Shown here: piece after piece, positions 54,725 to 63,910 of the stretch
Position numbering within the stretch: the first letter of the stretch is position 1
Layout: every line of letters begins with the position of its first letter
NCBI RefSeq assembly: GCF_014195635.1
Contig: NZ_JACICC010000003.1
Coordinates: 186,001 to 250,000 of the forward strand
From: Pseudochelatococcus contaminans
Lineage (GTDB): Bacteria > Pseudomonadota > Alphaproteobacteria > Rhizobiales > Beijerinckiaceae
Reading direction: 5' to 3'
DNA length: 64,000 nt
The notes under the pieces: model-generated
Database searches by the model: none
Told to the model about the DNA's origin: nothing
Seen by the model: the letters and a program-made list of their open reading frames with translations, nothing else
Translations under genes and position numbers: made by a program

Positions 54725-55259
54725 AGGCCTCCTCCAGATGGTTCTCGAAGGGGCCGGCAATGATGCGCGATGCTTCGGCACGGTCCGTGGTTTTGACGTC
54801 CAGCCAGTGGATGTAGAGCGTATCGCCGTCGAGCCCCAGCACCAGCGAGCCGGGTGTGAGGGCGATGGAGTTGGCCAGCGCCAGGCGGCCCATGGGCGAG
54901 GACAGGCGCGTCGTCACCCGCACGACGCCGGGGTGAATGTCGATCCGGCGCGCATAAACGTATCGCAGCATGGAGATATTGGCCCGCACAAGCTCGACGA
55001 CGAAGACGCCCAGATAGGCGATGAAATGCCATAGCGCCCGCGGCGTTACGCGGATTGAACGCCATATGGCGCCCGTCCATGAAGTGTTGTCGCCGGAGGC
55101 AAGGTGCGTGACCGCCAGAGCCACCGCGACACCCGCTAGCAGGAGGATCGGCGCGAGCGAGTCATTGATGACGCACCAGAGCGCGACCAGAAAGAAAAAC
55201 AGAACAGGAGATCCAGCGTTCGTGAAATATTTCACGTTCAATATTACGGGTTTCGGCAT
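54717..55259 (-). CDS. mnhE: MnhE/MrpE antiporter subunit
   Basis: A 180-residue protein heading the operon. Hydrophobic segments occupy residues 17-50 and 75-95. The conserved C-terminal domain shows ANISMLRYVYARRIDIHPGVVRV and LANSIALTPGSLVLGLDGDTLYIHWLD, the MrpE signature. Order on the minus strand is mnhE, mnhF, mbhD, mnhG, mnhB, mnhC and the fused subunit, with overlaps or gaps of a few bases throughout. Confidence 0.92.
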   Translation of the reverse strand: MPKPVILNVKYFTNAGSPVLFFFLVALWCVINDSLAPILLLAGVAVALAVTHLASGDNTSWTGAIWRSIRVTPRALWHFIAYLGVFVVELVRANISMLRYVYARRIDIHPGVVRVTTRLSSPMGRLALANSIALTPGSLVLGLDGDTLYIHWLDVKTTDRAEASRIIAGPFENHLEEAFG

Positions 55260-55411
55260 GGTCCTGATCCGTTTTGCGACAGAAACAAATATACATATTG
55301 TGATTCAAGATCAATAAAACTGATGCAATCATCATCAATCAACCGTTGAAGAATGACTTCGGCCGCGCTGTGAAATGGCCGTTGACGGCTGTTCAAGGGC
55401 CTGCCATAAGC

Positions 55412-55431
55412 GAGAATGAACGATCATTCTC
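55412..55431. promoter_or_regulatory. palindromic operator candidate at the TetR gene start
   Basis: GAGAATGA-ACGA-TCATTCTC is a perfect 8-bp inverted repeat that contains the ATG of the TetR-type gene. Palindromes of this size are typical TetR operators, so it probably serves autorepression of the regulator-pump operon. Its position on the start codon would be odd unless the message is leaderless or translation starts at ATG 55434. Confidence 0.6.
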
Positions 55432-56135
55432 ACATGGATTCAGTCTTGCCTGCCCGACCCGCTTCTTCCGATGACGCAGGCCGTTCCCTGCCACGTGGCG
55501 AGCGTCACGAAGCCATTCTGCACGCCGCAGGGCGTTGTTTCGTCCGTTACGGTTTTCATCGCACCACGATGCAGCTCGTCGCCAGGGAAGCAGGCATGAG
55601 CCCCGGCAACATCTACCGATACTTCCCCTCCAAGAATGCCATTGTGGCAGGCATGGTCGAGGCCGACCGCGACGAAGCGCGCAGGCGCTTCGACCGCATC
55701 GACAGGACGCGCCCTTTCTGGGAGCAGTTCAGGCAGCTCGGTGAGGAGTATTTCGTCGGCGATGCCCACAGCCGGGCCGTGCTGTGTCTGGAAATCTGGG
55801 CTGAGGCCACCCGCAATCCGGAGATCGACGCCATCAACCGCCCGTTCGAGGCGGAAATCGTCGATCAACTGGCCGAGCTGCTCGAAAACGCGCGCCAGCG
55901 GGGCGAGATCGCCGCCGATGTCGATGCGGTGGCCGCGGCGCATATCATCCTGACGCTGACGAATGGCCTGTACGTGAGCACTGGCCTGCATCGCGACGAT
56001 GACAGCCGTCAGACTTTCCAATGGGCCTTGCAGGCCGTTTACGGCCTTCTCTCCGGCATGCCCGTACTGCGCAAGCGGGCGGACGACGACACTTCTTTCC
56101 CGATACCGAGTTCCCCGCAGGAGCCTTCAGCATGA
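55416..56135 (+). CDS. TetR family transcriptional regulator of the adjoining RND pump
   Basis: A 239-residue regulator. The helix-turn-helix is AILHAAGRCFVRYGFHRTTMQLVAREAGMSPGNIYRYFPSK at about residues 28-70 (shown in pieces: TTMQLVAREAGMSPGNIYRY is the DNA-reading part). The C-terminal ligand domain is helical, with a TetR_C-type EIWAEATRNPEIDAINRPFEAEI. The stop overlaps the start of the RND adaptor (ATGA), so it is in one operon with the pump and is presumably its drug-responsive repressor. A perfect palindrome lies on its start codon. Confidence 0.9.
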   Translation: MNDHSHMDSVLPARPASSDDAGRSLPRGERHEAILHAAGRCFVRYGFHRTTMQLVAREAGMSPGNIYRYFPSKNAIVAGMVEADRDEARRRFDRIDRTRPFWEQFRQLGEEYFVGDAHSRAVLCLEIWAEATRNPEIDAINRPFEAEIVDQLAELLENARQRGEIAADVDAVAAAHIILTLTNGLYVSTGLHRDDDSRQTFQWALQAVYGLLSGMPVLRKRADDDTSFPIPSSPQEPSA

Positions 56136-57208
56136 AAGCCAGCCAGCTTATCGCCGGCCTGATCGTCGTTTCCGCCGCTGTCTGGATTGGCTCCGGCCTG
56201 CTGGGCCGTGATGAAGACGCCGCCGCGACCGCCGCGCAGCCCGTGGCGGAGCAGCGCCTGTTCCGGGTGGGCGTTCAGGATGTCGCGGCGGAAGATCACG
56301 CCCGGCGTGTCATCCTGTCCGGTCGCACCGAGGCGGATCGGCGGGTGAGTGTCGTCGCGCGCACCAGCGGTATTGTGGAAGAACTGCCGATCCGGCGCGG
56401 TTCGGTGGTGAAGCAGGGCGAGGAACTGGCCCGCCTCTCCGATGAGGCGCGCGAGGCGCTTGTGGAGCAGGCCAAGGCGCGGTTGGAACAGCGGCGCGCG
56501 GAACTCAAGGCCCGGCTGCGGCTGATCGAGACCGGCAATCTGCCCACGTTGCAGAAGCCGGCACTCGAAGCGGAACTCAGCGCCGCCGAAGCAGGCTTCG
56601 CCCAGGCCGAGGCCGAGCGGGACCGCAACGTCATCCGCGCACCCTTCGATGGCGTGGTGAACGCGCTGCATGTGCGTGAGGGGCAGGCGTTGCAGGTGGG
56701 GTCCGCCATTGCGGACGTCGTGGCGCTGGAGCCGATGCTGGCGGTGGTGGAGATCGCCGAGCGTGAGCTGGGCGGTGTGAATGTCGGCGACCCCGCCGAT
56801 GTGGCCATCGCCAACGGCAGCAGGGTGCGCGGCCAGGTGCGCTTTGTGTCCGCCGTCGCCAGCCCGGAGACGCGGACCTACCGCGTCGACATCGAGCTGG
56901 ACAGCAACGGCATCGCCGTTCCGGACGGCGTGACCAGCGAGGTGACGCTGACGCTGGCGCGTGTGCAGGCGACATCCGTGCCCCGCTCGGCGCTGGTGTT
57001 TTCGGCTGCGGGGCAACTCGGGCTGCGCTCTGTGGATGCTGATGGCGTCGTCGGCTTCCTGCCGGCGCGGATCGTCGAGGATGGGCTGGAGCGCGTCTGG
57101 GTCGCCGGGTTGCCGGAGACCGCGCGCATCATCGTGCAGGGGCAGGATTTCGTTTCCGAGGGGCAGAAGGTCGCCCCTGTTAACACCGTGACCGGGCAGG
57201 CGAGCTGA
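56132..57208 (+). CDS. RND efflux periplasmic adaptor (second system)
   Basis: A 358-residue membrane fusion protein. It has an N-terminal anchor (LIAGLIVVSAAVWIGSGLLG), a lipoyl half (RVSVVARTSGIVEELPIRRGSVVKQGEELARL), an alpha-hairpin with LEQRRAELKARLRLIETG, the second lipoyl half (IRAPFDGVVNALHVREGQAL), and a beta-barrel domain. The ATG at 56132 has GGAG nine bases upstream and overlaps the tetR stop. The pump gene follows after 5 bp. No outer-membrane factor gene is nearby. Confidence 0.92.
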   Translation: MKASQLIAGLIVVSAAVWIGSGLLGRDEDAAATAAQPVAEQRLFRVGVQDVAAEDHARRVILSGRTEADRRVSVVARTSGIVEELPIRRGSVVKQGEELARLSDEAREALVEQAKARLEQRRAELKARLRLIETGNLPTLQKPALEAELSAAEAGFAQAEAERDRNVIRAPFDGVVNALHVREGQALQVGSAIADVVALEPMLAVVEIAERELGGVNVGDPADVAIANGSRVRGQVRFVSAVASPETRTYRVDIELDSNGIAVPDGVTSEVTLTLARVQATSVPRSALVFSAAGQLGLRSVDADGVVGFLPARIVEDGLERVWVAGLPETARIIVQGQDFVSEGQKVAPVNTVTGQAS

Positions 57209-57213
57209 CAATC

Positions 57214-60200
57214 ATGGCCAATCCTGTCGACTACGCCATTTCCCACGCCCGGCTGACGCTGGCGATCCTCATCTTCCTCATGATTGCGGGCGCCATGGCC
57301 TATGTCTCCATACCCAAGGAGGCGGAGCCGGACGTCAAGGTGCCGATCATCTACGTCAACGTCACCCAGCGCGGCATCAGCCCGGAGGACGCCGAGCGCC
57401 TGATCCTGCGTCCGATGGAAACGCAGCTCAAGACGGTCAACAACGTCAAGGAGATGCGTGCTTCCGCCTATGAGGGCGGCGGCTATGTCATTGTCGAGTT
57501 CGAGGCCGGTTTCGACTCGGATGTCGCAATGGCGGACGTGCGCGCCAAGGTGGATACGGCCCGCAGCGACCTGCCGCGCGACGCGGACGAGCCGATGGTG
57601 CATGAGGTCAACCTGTCGCTGTTCCCCGTGATCGTCGTGGCGCTGGGTGGCGATGTTCCCGAGCGCACCCTGCTGCGGCTGGCGCGTGACACCCAGACCG
57701 CGCTGGAGCAGATCCCCGGCGTGCTGTCCGCCGATCTGCGCGGCGCGCGCGACGAGGCGGTGGAGGTCATCGCCGAACCGATGCTGCTGCGCAGCTACGG
57801 CATTTCGCCCGGCCAGCTTGTGGAATTGTTCGCTGCCGGTAACAGCCTCATCGCCGCCGGCGCGCTGGAAGGTTCGGCCGGGCGTTTTGCCGTCAAGGTG
57901 CCCTCGCTCATCGAACGGCCGGAGGATGTGTTCACCTTCCCCATCGCTGCCTCGCCCTCGGCGGCGGTGACGCTGGGGGACATCGCGGAGGTGCGGCCGA
58001 CATTCAAGGATCCGACCTCCATCACGCGCATCAACGGCCAGTCGGCGATCACGCTGGAGGTGGTCAAGCGCACGGGCGCGAACCTCATCGAAACCGTGGA
58101 TGCGGTGAAGAAGGTGGTGACGGAGTTGCAGCGCGGCTGGCCCGAAACGGTGCAGGTGACCTTCACGCAGGACAAGTCCGTCGAGATCCGCTCGCTGCTG
58201 CATGAGTTGCAGAACAGCGTCATCACGGCAGTGCTGCTGGTGCTCATCATCATGCTGCTGGCGCTGGGCGTGCGCGCCTCGCTGTTCATCGGCATCGCCA
58301 TTCCGGCGTCGTTCCTCGCCGGTATTCTCGGGCTGCAACTGGCAGGGCTCACGGTCAATATCGTTGTGCTGTTCTCGCTCATTCTTGCGGTGGGCATGCT
58401 GGTGGACGACGCCATCATCGTCTCAGAATTCGCCGAGCGGCGGATGGCGGAGGGCATGCCGGCCAAGGCCGCCTATTCGCTGGCGGCGCGGCGCATGGCA
58501 GGGCCGGTGATCTCGGCCACGCTGACGCGCATCGCGGCGTTCTCGCCGCTGATGTTCTGGCCCGGCATCGTCGGCGAGTTCATGAAGTACATGCCGCTGA
58601 CACTCATCGCGACGCTGACGGCCTCCCTCGTGGTGGCGATGTTCTTCACGCCGACATTGGGCGCTCTGCTGGGCGCGGCCTCGCACGTGAAAGACGAGCA
58701 CGCGACGGCGCGCATGGAGGATCGCGGCTTTTACATGCGCGTGGTCAAGCTCGCGCTGCACCATCCCGGCGCGACGCTGCTGCTGGCGGTGGCGCTGCTG
58801 GTCAGCGTGGTGTTTTCCTATGGCCGGTTCGGCAACGGCGTTGAGTTTTTCCCCGCGGTTGAGCCGGAATATGGGCTGGTGCAGGTGCGGGCGCGTGGCA
58901 ATCTGTCCATCACGGAGAAGGACAGGCTGGTGCGGCAGGTGGAGGAGCGACTGGCCGGGATGCCGGAGTTGGAAACCATCTATGCCCGCGCCGGCGAGGG
59001 ACAGCGCGGCTCGGACGAGGTGACCGAAGACACCATCGGCACCGTGCAGTTCGAGTTCGTGGACTGGCGCAAGCGGCGCAAGGCGCATGAAATCCTCGCG
59101 GAGATCCGCCAGAAGACCAGCGATATTCCCGGCGTCATCATCGAGGTCAACGAACCGCGCGCCGGCCCGCCCACGGGCAAGCCGATCACCCTGGAAATTT
59201 CAGGCACCGATCCGGACGCCATCTTCGCCACCGCGCGCAAGGCCGCCACCGCCCTGCGGGCGCGTGGCGACACGCGTGACGTGGATGACGGCCTGCCGCT
59301 GCCGGGCATCGACTGGCGGCTGACGGTCAACAAGGCCGAGGCGGCGAAGTTCGAGATCAACCCGCTGATCGTCGGGACGGCGGTGCAGCTTGTCACCAAC
59401 GGCGTCAAGATCGCCGAATACCGCCCTTCGGACACCGACAAGTCGGTGGACATTCTGGTGCGTTTCCCGGAGGCGCGGCGAAATCTCGATGAGCTGGACA
59501 ACCTGCGCATCAACACCGCGCGCGGCTCGGTGCCGGTGGGCAATTTCGTCACCCGTGAGCCGGAGCCGCGCGTGGGCATGATCAACCGCGTCAACAGCCG
59601 GCGCGTCGTGACCGTCACGGCCAACGTGGCCGAGGGCGTGCAGACGGCTGCGGTGCAGAAGGCGGTGATGGACGAGATGGCGGCGTCCGGCCTGCCGCCG
59701 GGCATCACCTATCGCATGAAGGGTGAGGACGAGGAACGCGAGAAGGCCGGGGCATTCCTTGTCAGCGCGTTCGGCGCGGCGATCTTCCTGATCTTCGCCA
59801 TCCTGCTGGCGCAGTTCAACAAGTTCTCCAGCGTGTTCCTCGTGCTGACTGCGGTGGTGCTCTCCACCATCGGCGTGCTCATCGGCCTCATGGTCATGGG
59901 GCAGGCGTTCGGCGTGGTGATGACCGGCATCGGCATCATCGCCAACGCCGGCGTCATCGTGAACAACAATATCGTGCTGATCGATACCTACGAGCGGTTG
60001 CGGGACGAGGGTGTCGCCGCCTATGACGCCATTCTGGAAACCTGCCGCGAGCGCGCCCGCCCGGTGGTGCTTACGGCGGTGACCGCGCTGCTCGGCGTGC
60101 TTGCCATCGCGTTCGGCATCAATCTGGATTTCGTCGCCCGCACAGTGGATGTCGGTGCGCCATCGACGCAATGGTGGACGCACCTTGCCACCGCCATCGT

Positions 60201-60315
60201 CTTCGGCCTCGGCTTCGCGACCATCCTGACGCTGGTGGTGACGCCCGCAGCGCTGATGGCGATTGCCAACCTCGGTGCCCGGAGAGACAGGGCACGCTCC
60301 AGAAGGATGGCCTGA
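57214..60315 (+). CDS. RND efflux pump inner-membrane transporter (second system)
   Basis: A 1033-residue RND transporter with the usual 12-segment plan. It shows SHARLTLAILIFLMIAGAMAYVSIPKEAEPDVKVPIIYV (as the first segment and exit), TM4 aspartates in ILAVGMLVDDAIIVSEFAERR, and TM10 in GIIANAGVIVNNNIVLIDTY. The sequence IPKEAEPDVKVP is typical of a subgroup of alphaproteobacterial pumps distinct from AcrB, and of the same length as the first pump by coincidence. It forms an operon with the TetR gene and the adaptor. Substrates unknown. Confidence 0.93.
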   Translation: MANPVDYAISHARLTLAILIFLMIAGAMAYVSIPKEAEPDVKVPIIYVNVTQRGISPEDAERLILRPMETQLKTVNNVKEMRASAYEGGGYVIVEFEAGFDSDVAMADVRAKVDTARSDLPRDADEPMVHEVNLSLFPVIVVALGGDVPERTLLRLARDTQTALEQIPGVLSADLRGARDEAVEVIAEPMLLRSYGISPGQLVELFAAGNSLIAAGALEGSAGRFAVKVPSLIERPEDVFTFPIAASPSAAVTLGDIAEVRPTFKDPTSITRINGQSAITLEVVKRTGANLIETVDAVKKVVTELQRGWPETVQVTFTQDKSVEIRSLLHELQNSVITAVLLVLIIMLLALGVRASLFIGIAIPASFLAGILGLQLAGLTVNIVVLFSLILAVGMLVDDAIIVSEFAERRMAEGMPAKAAYSLAARRMAGPVISATLTRIAAFSPLMFWPGIVGEFMKYMPLTLIATLTASLVVAMFFTPTLGALLGAASHVKDEHATARMEDRGFYMRVVKLALHHPGATLLLAVALLVSVVFSYGRFGNGVEFFPAVEPEYGLVQVRARGNLSITEKDRLVRQVEERLAGMPELETIYARAGEGQRGSDEVTEDTIGTVQFEFVDWRKRRKAHEILAEIRQKTSDIPGVIIEVNEPRAGPPTGKPITLEISGTDPDAIFATARKAATALRARGDTRDVDDGLPLPGIDWRLTVNKAEAAKFEINPLIVGTAVQLVTNGVKIAEYRPSDTDKSVDILVRFPEARRNLDELDNLRINTARGSVPVGNFVTREPEPRVGMINRVNSRRVVTVTANVAEGVQTAAVQKAVMDEMAASGLPPGITYRMKGEDEEREKAGAFLVSAFGAAIFLIFAILLAQFNKFSSVFLVLTAVVLSTIGVLIGLMVMGQAFGVVMTGIGIIANAGVIVNNNIVLIDTYERLRDEGVAAYDAILETCRERARPVVLTAVTALLGVLAIAFGINLDFVARTVDVGAPSTQWWTHLATAIVFGLGFATILTLVVTPAALMAIANLGARRDRARSRRMA

Positions 60316-60391
60316 CGGGAACAACCGGACGGAAACTGCCGGACGCAGGGTGCCGGGGAGGCAGCAGCCTCACCGGCACCGGATGATGGCA

Positions 60392-62146
60392 TCAGACCTT
60401 CGTAACGTTGCCGAGGAAGCTGGTGATGGCTGTGTCCAGCGCATTGGCGTCATCGGCCAGCTTGTGGGCGTGGACCTCGACGGACCGCGACACGCTGCCG
60501 GTGGCGGCCAGCGACGCCTCGACACGGTTCATGGCATCCGCGCCTACCTGCGACTCGTTGGAGGAATGCGCGACGCTCGCGGCGATGGATTGCACGGCGG
60601 CCGCCTGTTCCTCGATGGCCGTGGCAACCGCCAGCGCGATGGCGGACATATCGCTGATCGTGGCGTTGATGTGCTCGATGGCGCCGACGGCGTGGCCCGA
60701 TGCGTTCTGAATCGCCGTGATCTGGCTGACGATTTCCTGCGTCGCCTGAGCGGTGCGCGTGGCAAGGTTCTTGACCTCGCTGGCTACCACGGTGAAACCG
60801 CGTCCGGCCTCGCCGGCGCGTGCGGCCTCGATGGTGGCGTTCAGCGCCAGCAGGTTGGTCTGCTCGGAAATGGTGCGGATCAGGTTGACGATTTCGCCGA
60901 TCTGGGCCGCTGCCGCCGCAAGCCCCTCCATGGTGTTGACGGTCTGTGTGGCTTCCTCAACCGCCCGTCCCGCCACCGCATGCGAGCGGCTGGCCTGCGA
61001 GGAGACCTCCTGAATGGATGCCGCCAACTCTTCCGCCGCACCGGCGGCCACGACGACGCTTTGCGACGCATTGCCGGTGGCCGAGGCGGCGCGCCGGGTT
61101 TCGCTCGCCATGTCGTCCGATGCCTCGGATAGCTGAGAGGACGCGTCATGCAGATCGCGGGCGGCGGCATGGACATTGCCGATAGCGTCCTTGCTCTGCC
61201 GCTCGAAAGCAGCCACCAGCGTTCTGATGCGCTCGGCCCGCTCGACATCGCGCCGGATCGCCTGCTCCTGCTGCCCGGCCAACTGCGCCCGCTCGACGGC
61301 GTTGTCCCGGAAGATGCTGACCGCGCGCGCCATGGTGCCCACCTCATCGCGCTGATTGATGGCGGGGATGTCGACCGCGTTGTTGCCGCTGGCGAGCTTG
61401 TTCATCGTCTGCACAAGCCGGCCAATGGGGCGGGTGATGGACGCGCCGATGCGTGAAACCAGAATGACGCCGATCAGCGCACCCGCGACCTGCGCGCTCA
61501 CCGCCCAGCCGAAAAACCCGCTGGCGGCGGCTTTGACATCGGCGCTGATCTCCTGATTGAGATGCTCCACGTAGTCGATGTAAGCGTTGATGGATGCAAG
61601 CCAGTCGATGAACAATTGCGCGACGGGATCGGCGATCAACCGGGTCGCCTCGTCGATGCTCGCGATATCATAACGGTTTTCGGTGAGCGCGATGATGCGG
61701 CTGATATAGGCATCGGTATCGGTGCGGATCTTGATGATCTCCGCGATGATTTCCTGCTCCTTCTCCGTGCCGCCGCCCTGCTGGCTGACCATATCCAGCA
61801 GTTGCTTGCCGTTCAGAACGTAATCGTTCCGCAGCTTCTCGATGCGGGCGATATTCTCCTGCCGCGCCTGCGGGCTATCCAGCAAAACGATATCGCGAAT
61901 GCCGATGGACCTGTCATGGACGCTGCCGCGCAGATTGATGACATAGCGCTGCTTAACTGTATTGATGTCATTGATGACACTGATGTTGTCATTAAGTTTT
62001 GCTATCTCGATGGCGGATATACCGACGATCATTGCTGATATCGCCAGATTAAGGAAAAACGAGAGATATATTCTGTATGGTATGCTGTAATTACTGAAGT
62101 AAAACATTTCACGGAAATTCGTGAAAAACATGAATTTCTTGAACAT
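60392..62146 (-). CDS. methyl-accepting chemotaxis protein
   Basis: A 584-residue chemoreceptor. A first membrane segment (about 25-45) is followed by a periplasmic four-helix-type ligand domain (about 46-265, with [25 protein letters not shown]) and a second membrane segment ([21 protein letters not shown]). A HAMP domain ([19 protein letters not shown]) leads into the signalling domain, whose tip is [38 protein letters not shown] (residues near 440-480). No obvious CheR-binding tail pentapeptide is present. The ATG at 62146 has AGGA nine bases upstream. The ligand is unknown; the 60 N-terminal codons are unusually AT-rich. Confidence 0.92.
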   Translation of the reverse strand: MFKKFMFFTNFREMFYFSNYSIPYRIYLSFFLNLAISAMIVGISAIEIAKLNDNISVINDINTVKQRYVINLRGSVHDRSIGIRDIVLLDSPQARQENIARIEKLRNDYVLNGKQLLDMVSQQGGGTEKEQEIIAEIIKIRTDTDAYISRIIALTENRYDIASIDEATRLIADPVAQLFIDWLASINAYIDYVEHLNQEISADVKAAASGFFGWAVSAQVAGALIGVILVSRIGASITRPIGRLVQTMNKLASGNNAVDIPAINQRDEVGTMARAVSIFRDNAVERAQLAGQQEQAIRRDVERAERIRTLVAAFERQSKDAIGNVHAAARDLHDASSQLSEASDDMASETRRAASATGNASQSVVVAAGAAEELAASIQEVSSQASRSHAVAGRAVEEATQTVNTMEGLAAAAAQIGEIVNLIRTISEQTNLLALNATIEAARAGEAGRGFTVVASEVKNLATRTAQATQEIVSQITAIQNASGHAVGAIEHINATISDMSAIALAVATAIEEQAAAVQSIAASVAHSSNESQVGADAMNRVEASLAATGSVSRSVEVHAHKLADDANALDTAITSFLGNVTKV

Positions 62147-62513
62147 AATAATGATCCTGAATGCAGTATAATTGTATGTTTTATAATTACGTTTTTTAAA
62201 AAAATTATGATGCAATTTTATTTTATATATATGAAAAAATACAAATAACTATTTAATTTATTTTACGTATTAATCATATTTAACATGAAAAATTATTAGT
62301 TTATTATTATTTTGAGCGCGATATAAAAAATAAATATATCGGAATTCAGTATATTGTGATTTTTTTCAGCAGAAAAAGGATATGATACTTCGTCGACTGA
62401 CCTGCATTGAAAATCTCCATAATTTTGATAGAAATTATGATCTAATGACCGATCACAGAGGCCGTATCGTGAGATCCGGCTGTCGAAGTCGGTGCCAGAA
62501 ACAGGAAGCAATC
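62147..62513. promoter_or_regulatory. AT-rich divergent region between the MCP gene and metY
   Basis: About 370 bp, very AT-rich from 62150 to 62440. It separates divergent genes and must hold both promoters. SAM-II and SAM-V riboswitch cores were looked for ahead of metY and not found. TTAATCATATTTAAC at 62270-62285 resembles a CtrA box but has a six-base spacer. Confidence 0.35.
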
Positions 62514-63821
62514 ATGTCAGACCAGCCCGCGTCCCTTCATCCTCAGACGCTTGTCCTGCACGGCGGCAGCTACCGCTCCGACCCCGCCACAGGTGCCGTC
62601 GCGGTGCCGATCTATCAGACGACATCCTATCAGTTTCAGGATACCGGCCATGCGGAGCGCCTGTTCGCGCTGGATGAGCTTGGGTTCATCTATTCGCGCG
62701 TGGCCAATCCCACGACGGACGCATTCGAAACCCGCATTGCTGCTGTGGAAGGCGGCGCGGCAGCGCTGGCCCTTGCATCGGGACAGGCGGCATCGGCCTA
62801 TTCGGTGCTGAACGTTGCGGGCGCAGGCGATAACATCGTCAGCTCGACGGATCTTTATGGCGGCACATGGGCGCTGTTCGCGGCTACGCTCAAGCACTTT
62901 GGCGTCGAAGTGCGTTTTGTCGATCCCGCCGATCCGGAGAACTTCCGCCGCGCGACAGACGCGCGGACGCGCGCCTATTATGCGGAATCGCTGCCGAATC
63001 CGAAGCTGGAGGTATTTCCCATCGGCGAGGTCGCGGCTATCGGGCGGGAGCTTGGCGTGCCGCTGATCGTCGACAACACGGCCGCCCCGCTCACCATCCG
63101 GCCCTTCGAGCATGGCGCGGCGGTGGTCGTCTATTCGGCCACCAAGTATATCGGCGGCCACGGCACTTCGATCGGCGGCGTCATCATCGACGGCGGTAAC
63201 TTCCCGTGGGCGGAGCATGCCGACCGTTTCCCGACGCTGACCCAGCCGGACCCCAGCTATCACGGTGCGACATGGCTGGAAAAGGCGGCTCCGCTCGGGC
63301 CGGTGGCTTACGTGTTGCGTGCCCGCGCCGTGCTGTTGCGCGATATTGGCGCGGCTGTGGCGCCGCAGAACGTCTTCCAGTTCATTCAGGGGCTGGAAAC
63401 GTTGCCGCTGCGCGTGCGCCAGCATAACGAAAACGCCATCGCGGTGGCGAATTTCCTCAAGGATCGCCCGGAAGTGTCGCACGTCATCTTCCCCGCGTTC
63501 CAGACCGGGGAAAACGCCCGCCGCGCGCAGGCTTATCTGCATGGCGGCTATGGCGCGCTGGTCGGCTTCGAGCTGAAGGGTGGCAAGGAAGCGGGGCGCA
63601 AGTTCATCAACGCGCTCAAGCTGCTGTATCACGTGGCCAATATCGGCGATGCCCGCTCGCTGGCCATCCACCCGGCAACCACAACCCACTCGCAGCTTTC
63701 CGAGGCAGATCAGTTGCTGACCGGCGTCACCCCGGGCTACGTGCGGTTGTCGGTCGGCATCGAATATATCGACGACATCGTCAACGATCTGACACAGGCG
63801 CTGGAAGCCAGCGGGGCATAA
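62514..63821 (+). CDS. metY: O-acetylhomoserine aminocarboxypropyltransferase (sulfhydrylase)
   Basis: A 435-residue PLP enzyme of the Cys/Met metabolism family that makes homocysteine from O-acetylhomoserine and sulfide. The start is LHPQTLVLHGGSYRSDPATGAVAVPIYQTTSY. The PLP lysine is Lys211 in YSATKYIGGHG, and the preceding VDNTAAPL is the aspartate-bearing cofactor strand. ALASGQAASAYSVLNVAGAGDNIVSS and GATWLEKA are family features, and the length of about 430 separates it from shorter MetB/MetZ proteins. The ATG at 62514 has AGGA nine bases upstream. Confidence 0.93.
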   Translation: MSDQPASLHPQTLVLHGGSYRSDPATGAVAVPIYQTTSYQFQDTGHAERLFALDELGFIYSRVANPTTDAFETRIAAVEGGAAALALASGQAASAYSVLNVAGAGDNIVSSTDLYGGTWALFAATLKHFGVEVRFVDPADPENFRRATDARTRAYYAESLPNPKLEVFPIGEVAAIGRELGVPLIVDNTAAPLTIRPFEHGAAVVVYSATKYIGGHGTSIGGVIIDGGNFPWAEHADRFPTLTQPDPSYHGATWLEKAAPLGPVAYVLRARAVLLRDIGAAVAPQNVFQFIQGLETLPLRVRQHNENAIAVANFLKDRPEVSHVIFPAFQTGENARRAQAYLHGGYGALVGFELKGGKEAGRKFINALKLLYHVANIGDARSLAIHPATTTHSQLSEADQLLTGVTPGYVRLSVGIEYIDDIVNDLTQALEASGA

Positions 63822-63852
63822 AGCCAGGCACACGATTTTTCCGTCACGCATT

Positions 63853-63880
63853 ACCCCCGGCGAGCAATTGCCGGGGGTTC
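63853..63880. terminator. terminator hairpin after metY
   Basis: A perfect 9-bp stem ACCCCCGGC/GCCGGGGGT (63853-63861 with 63870-63878) around GAGCAATT, followed by TCT. The T run is short on both strands; it probably serves metY and the convergent gene at the edge. Confidence 0.7.
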
Positions 63881-63910
63881 TCAGTCTGATCCATCAAAAT
63901 TTGCTCAAGA

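Noticed and set aside
62270-62285. CtrA box in the MCP-metY region
   Set aside because: TTAATCATATTTAAC has a spacer of six, not seven, in DNA so AT-rich that a chance match is likely.
62440-62513. SAM riboswitch in the metY leader
   Set aside because: No SAM-II or SAM-V core could be matched, only a few scattered GC-rich words.
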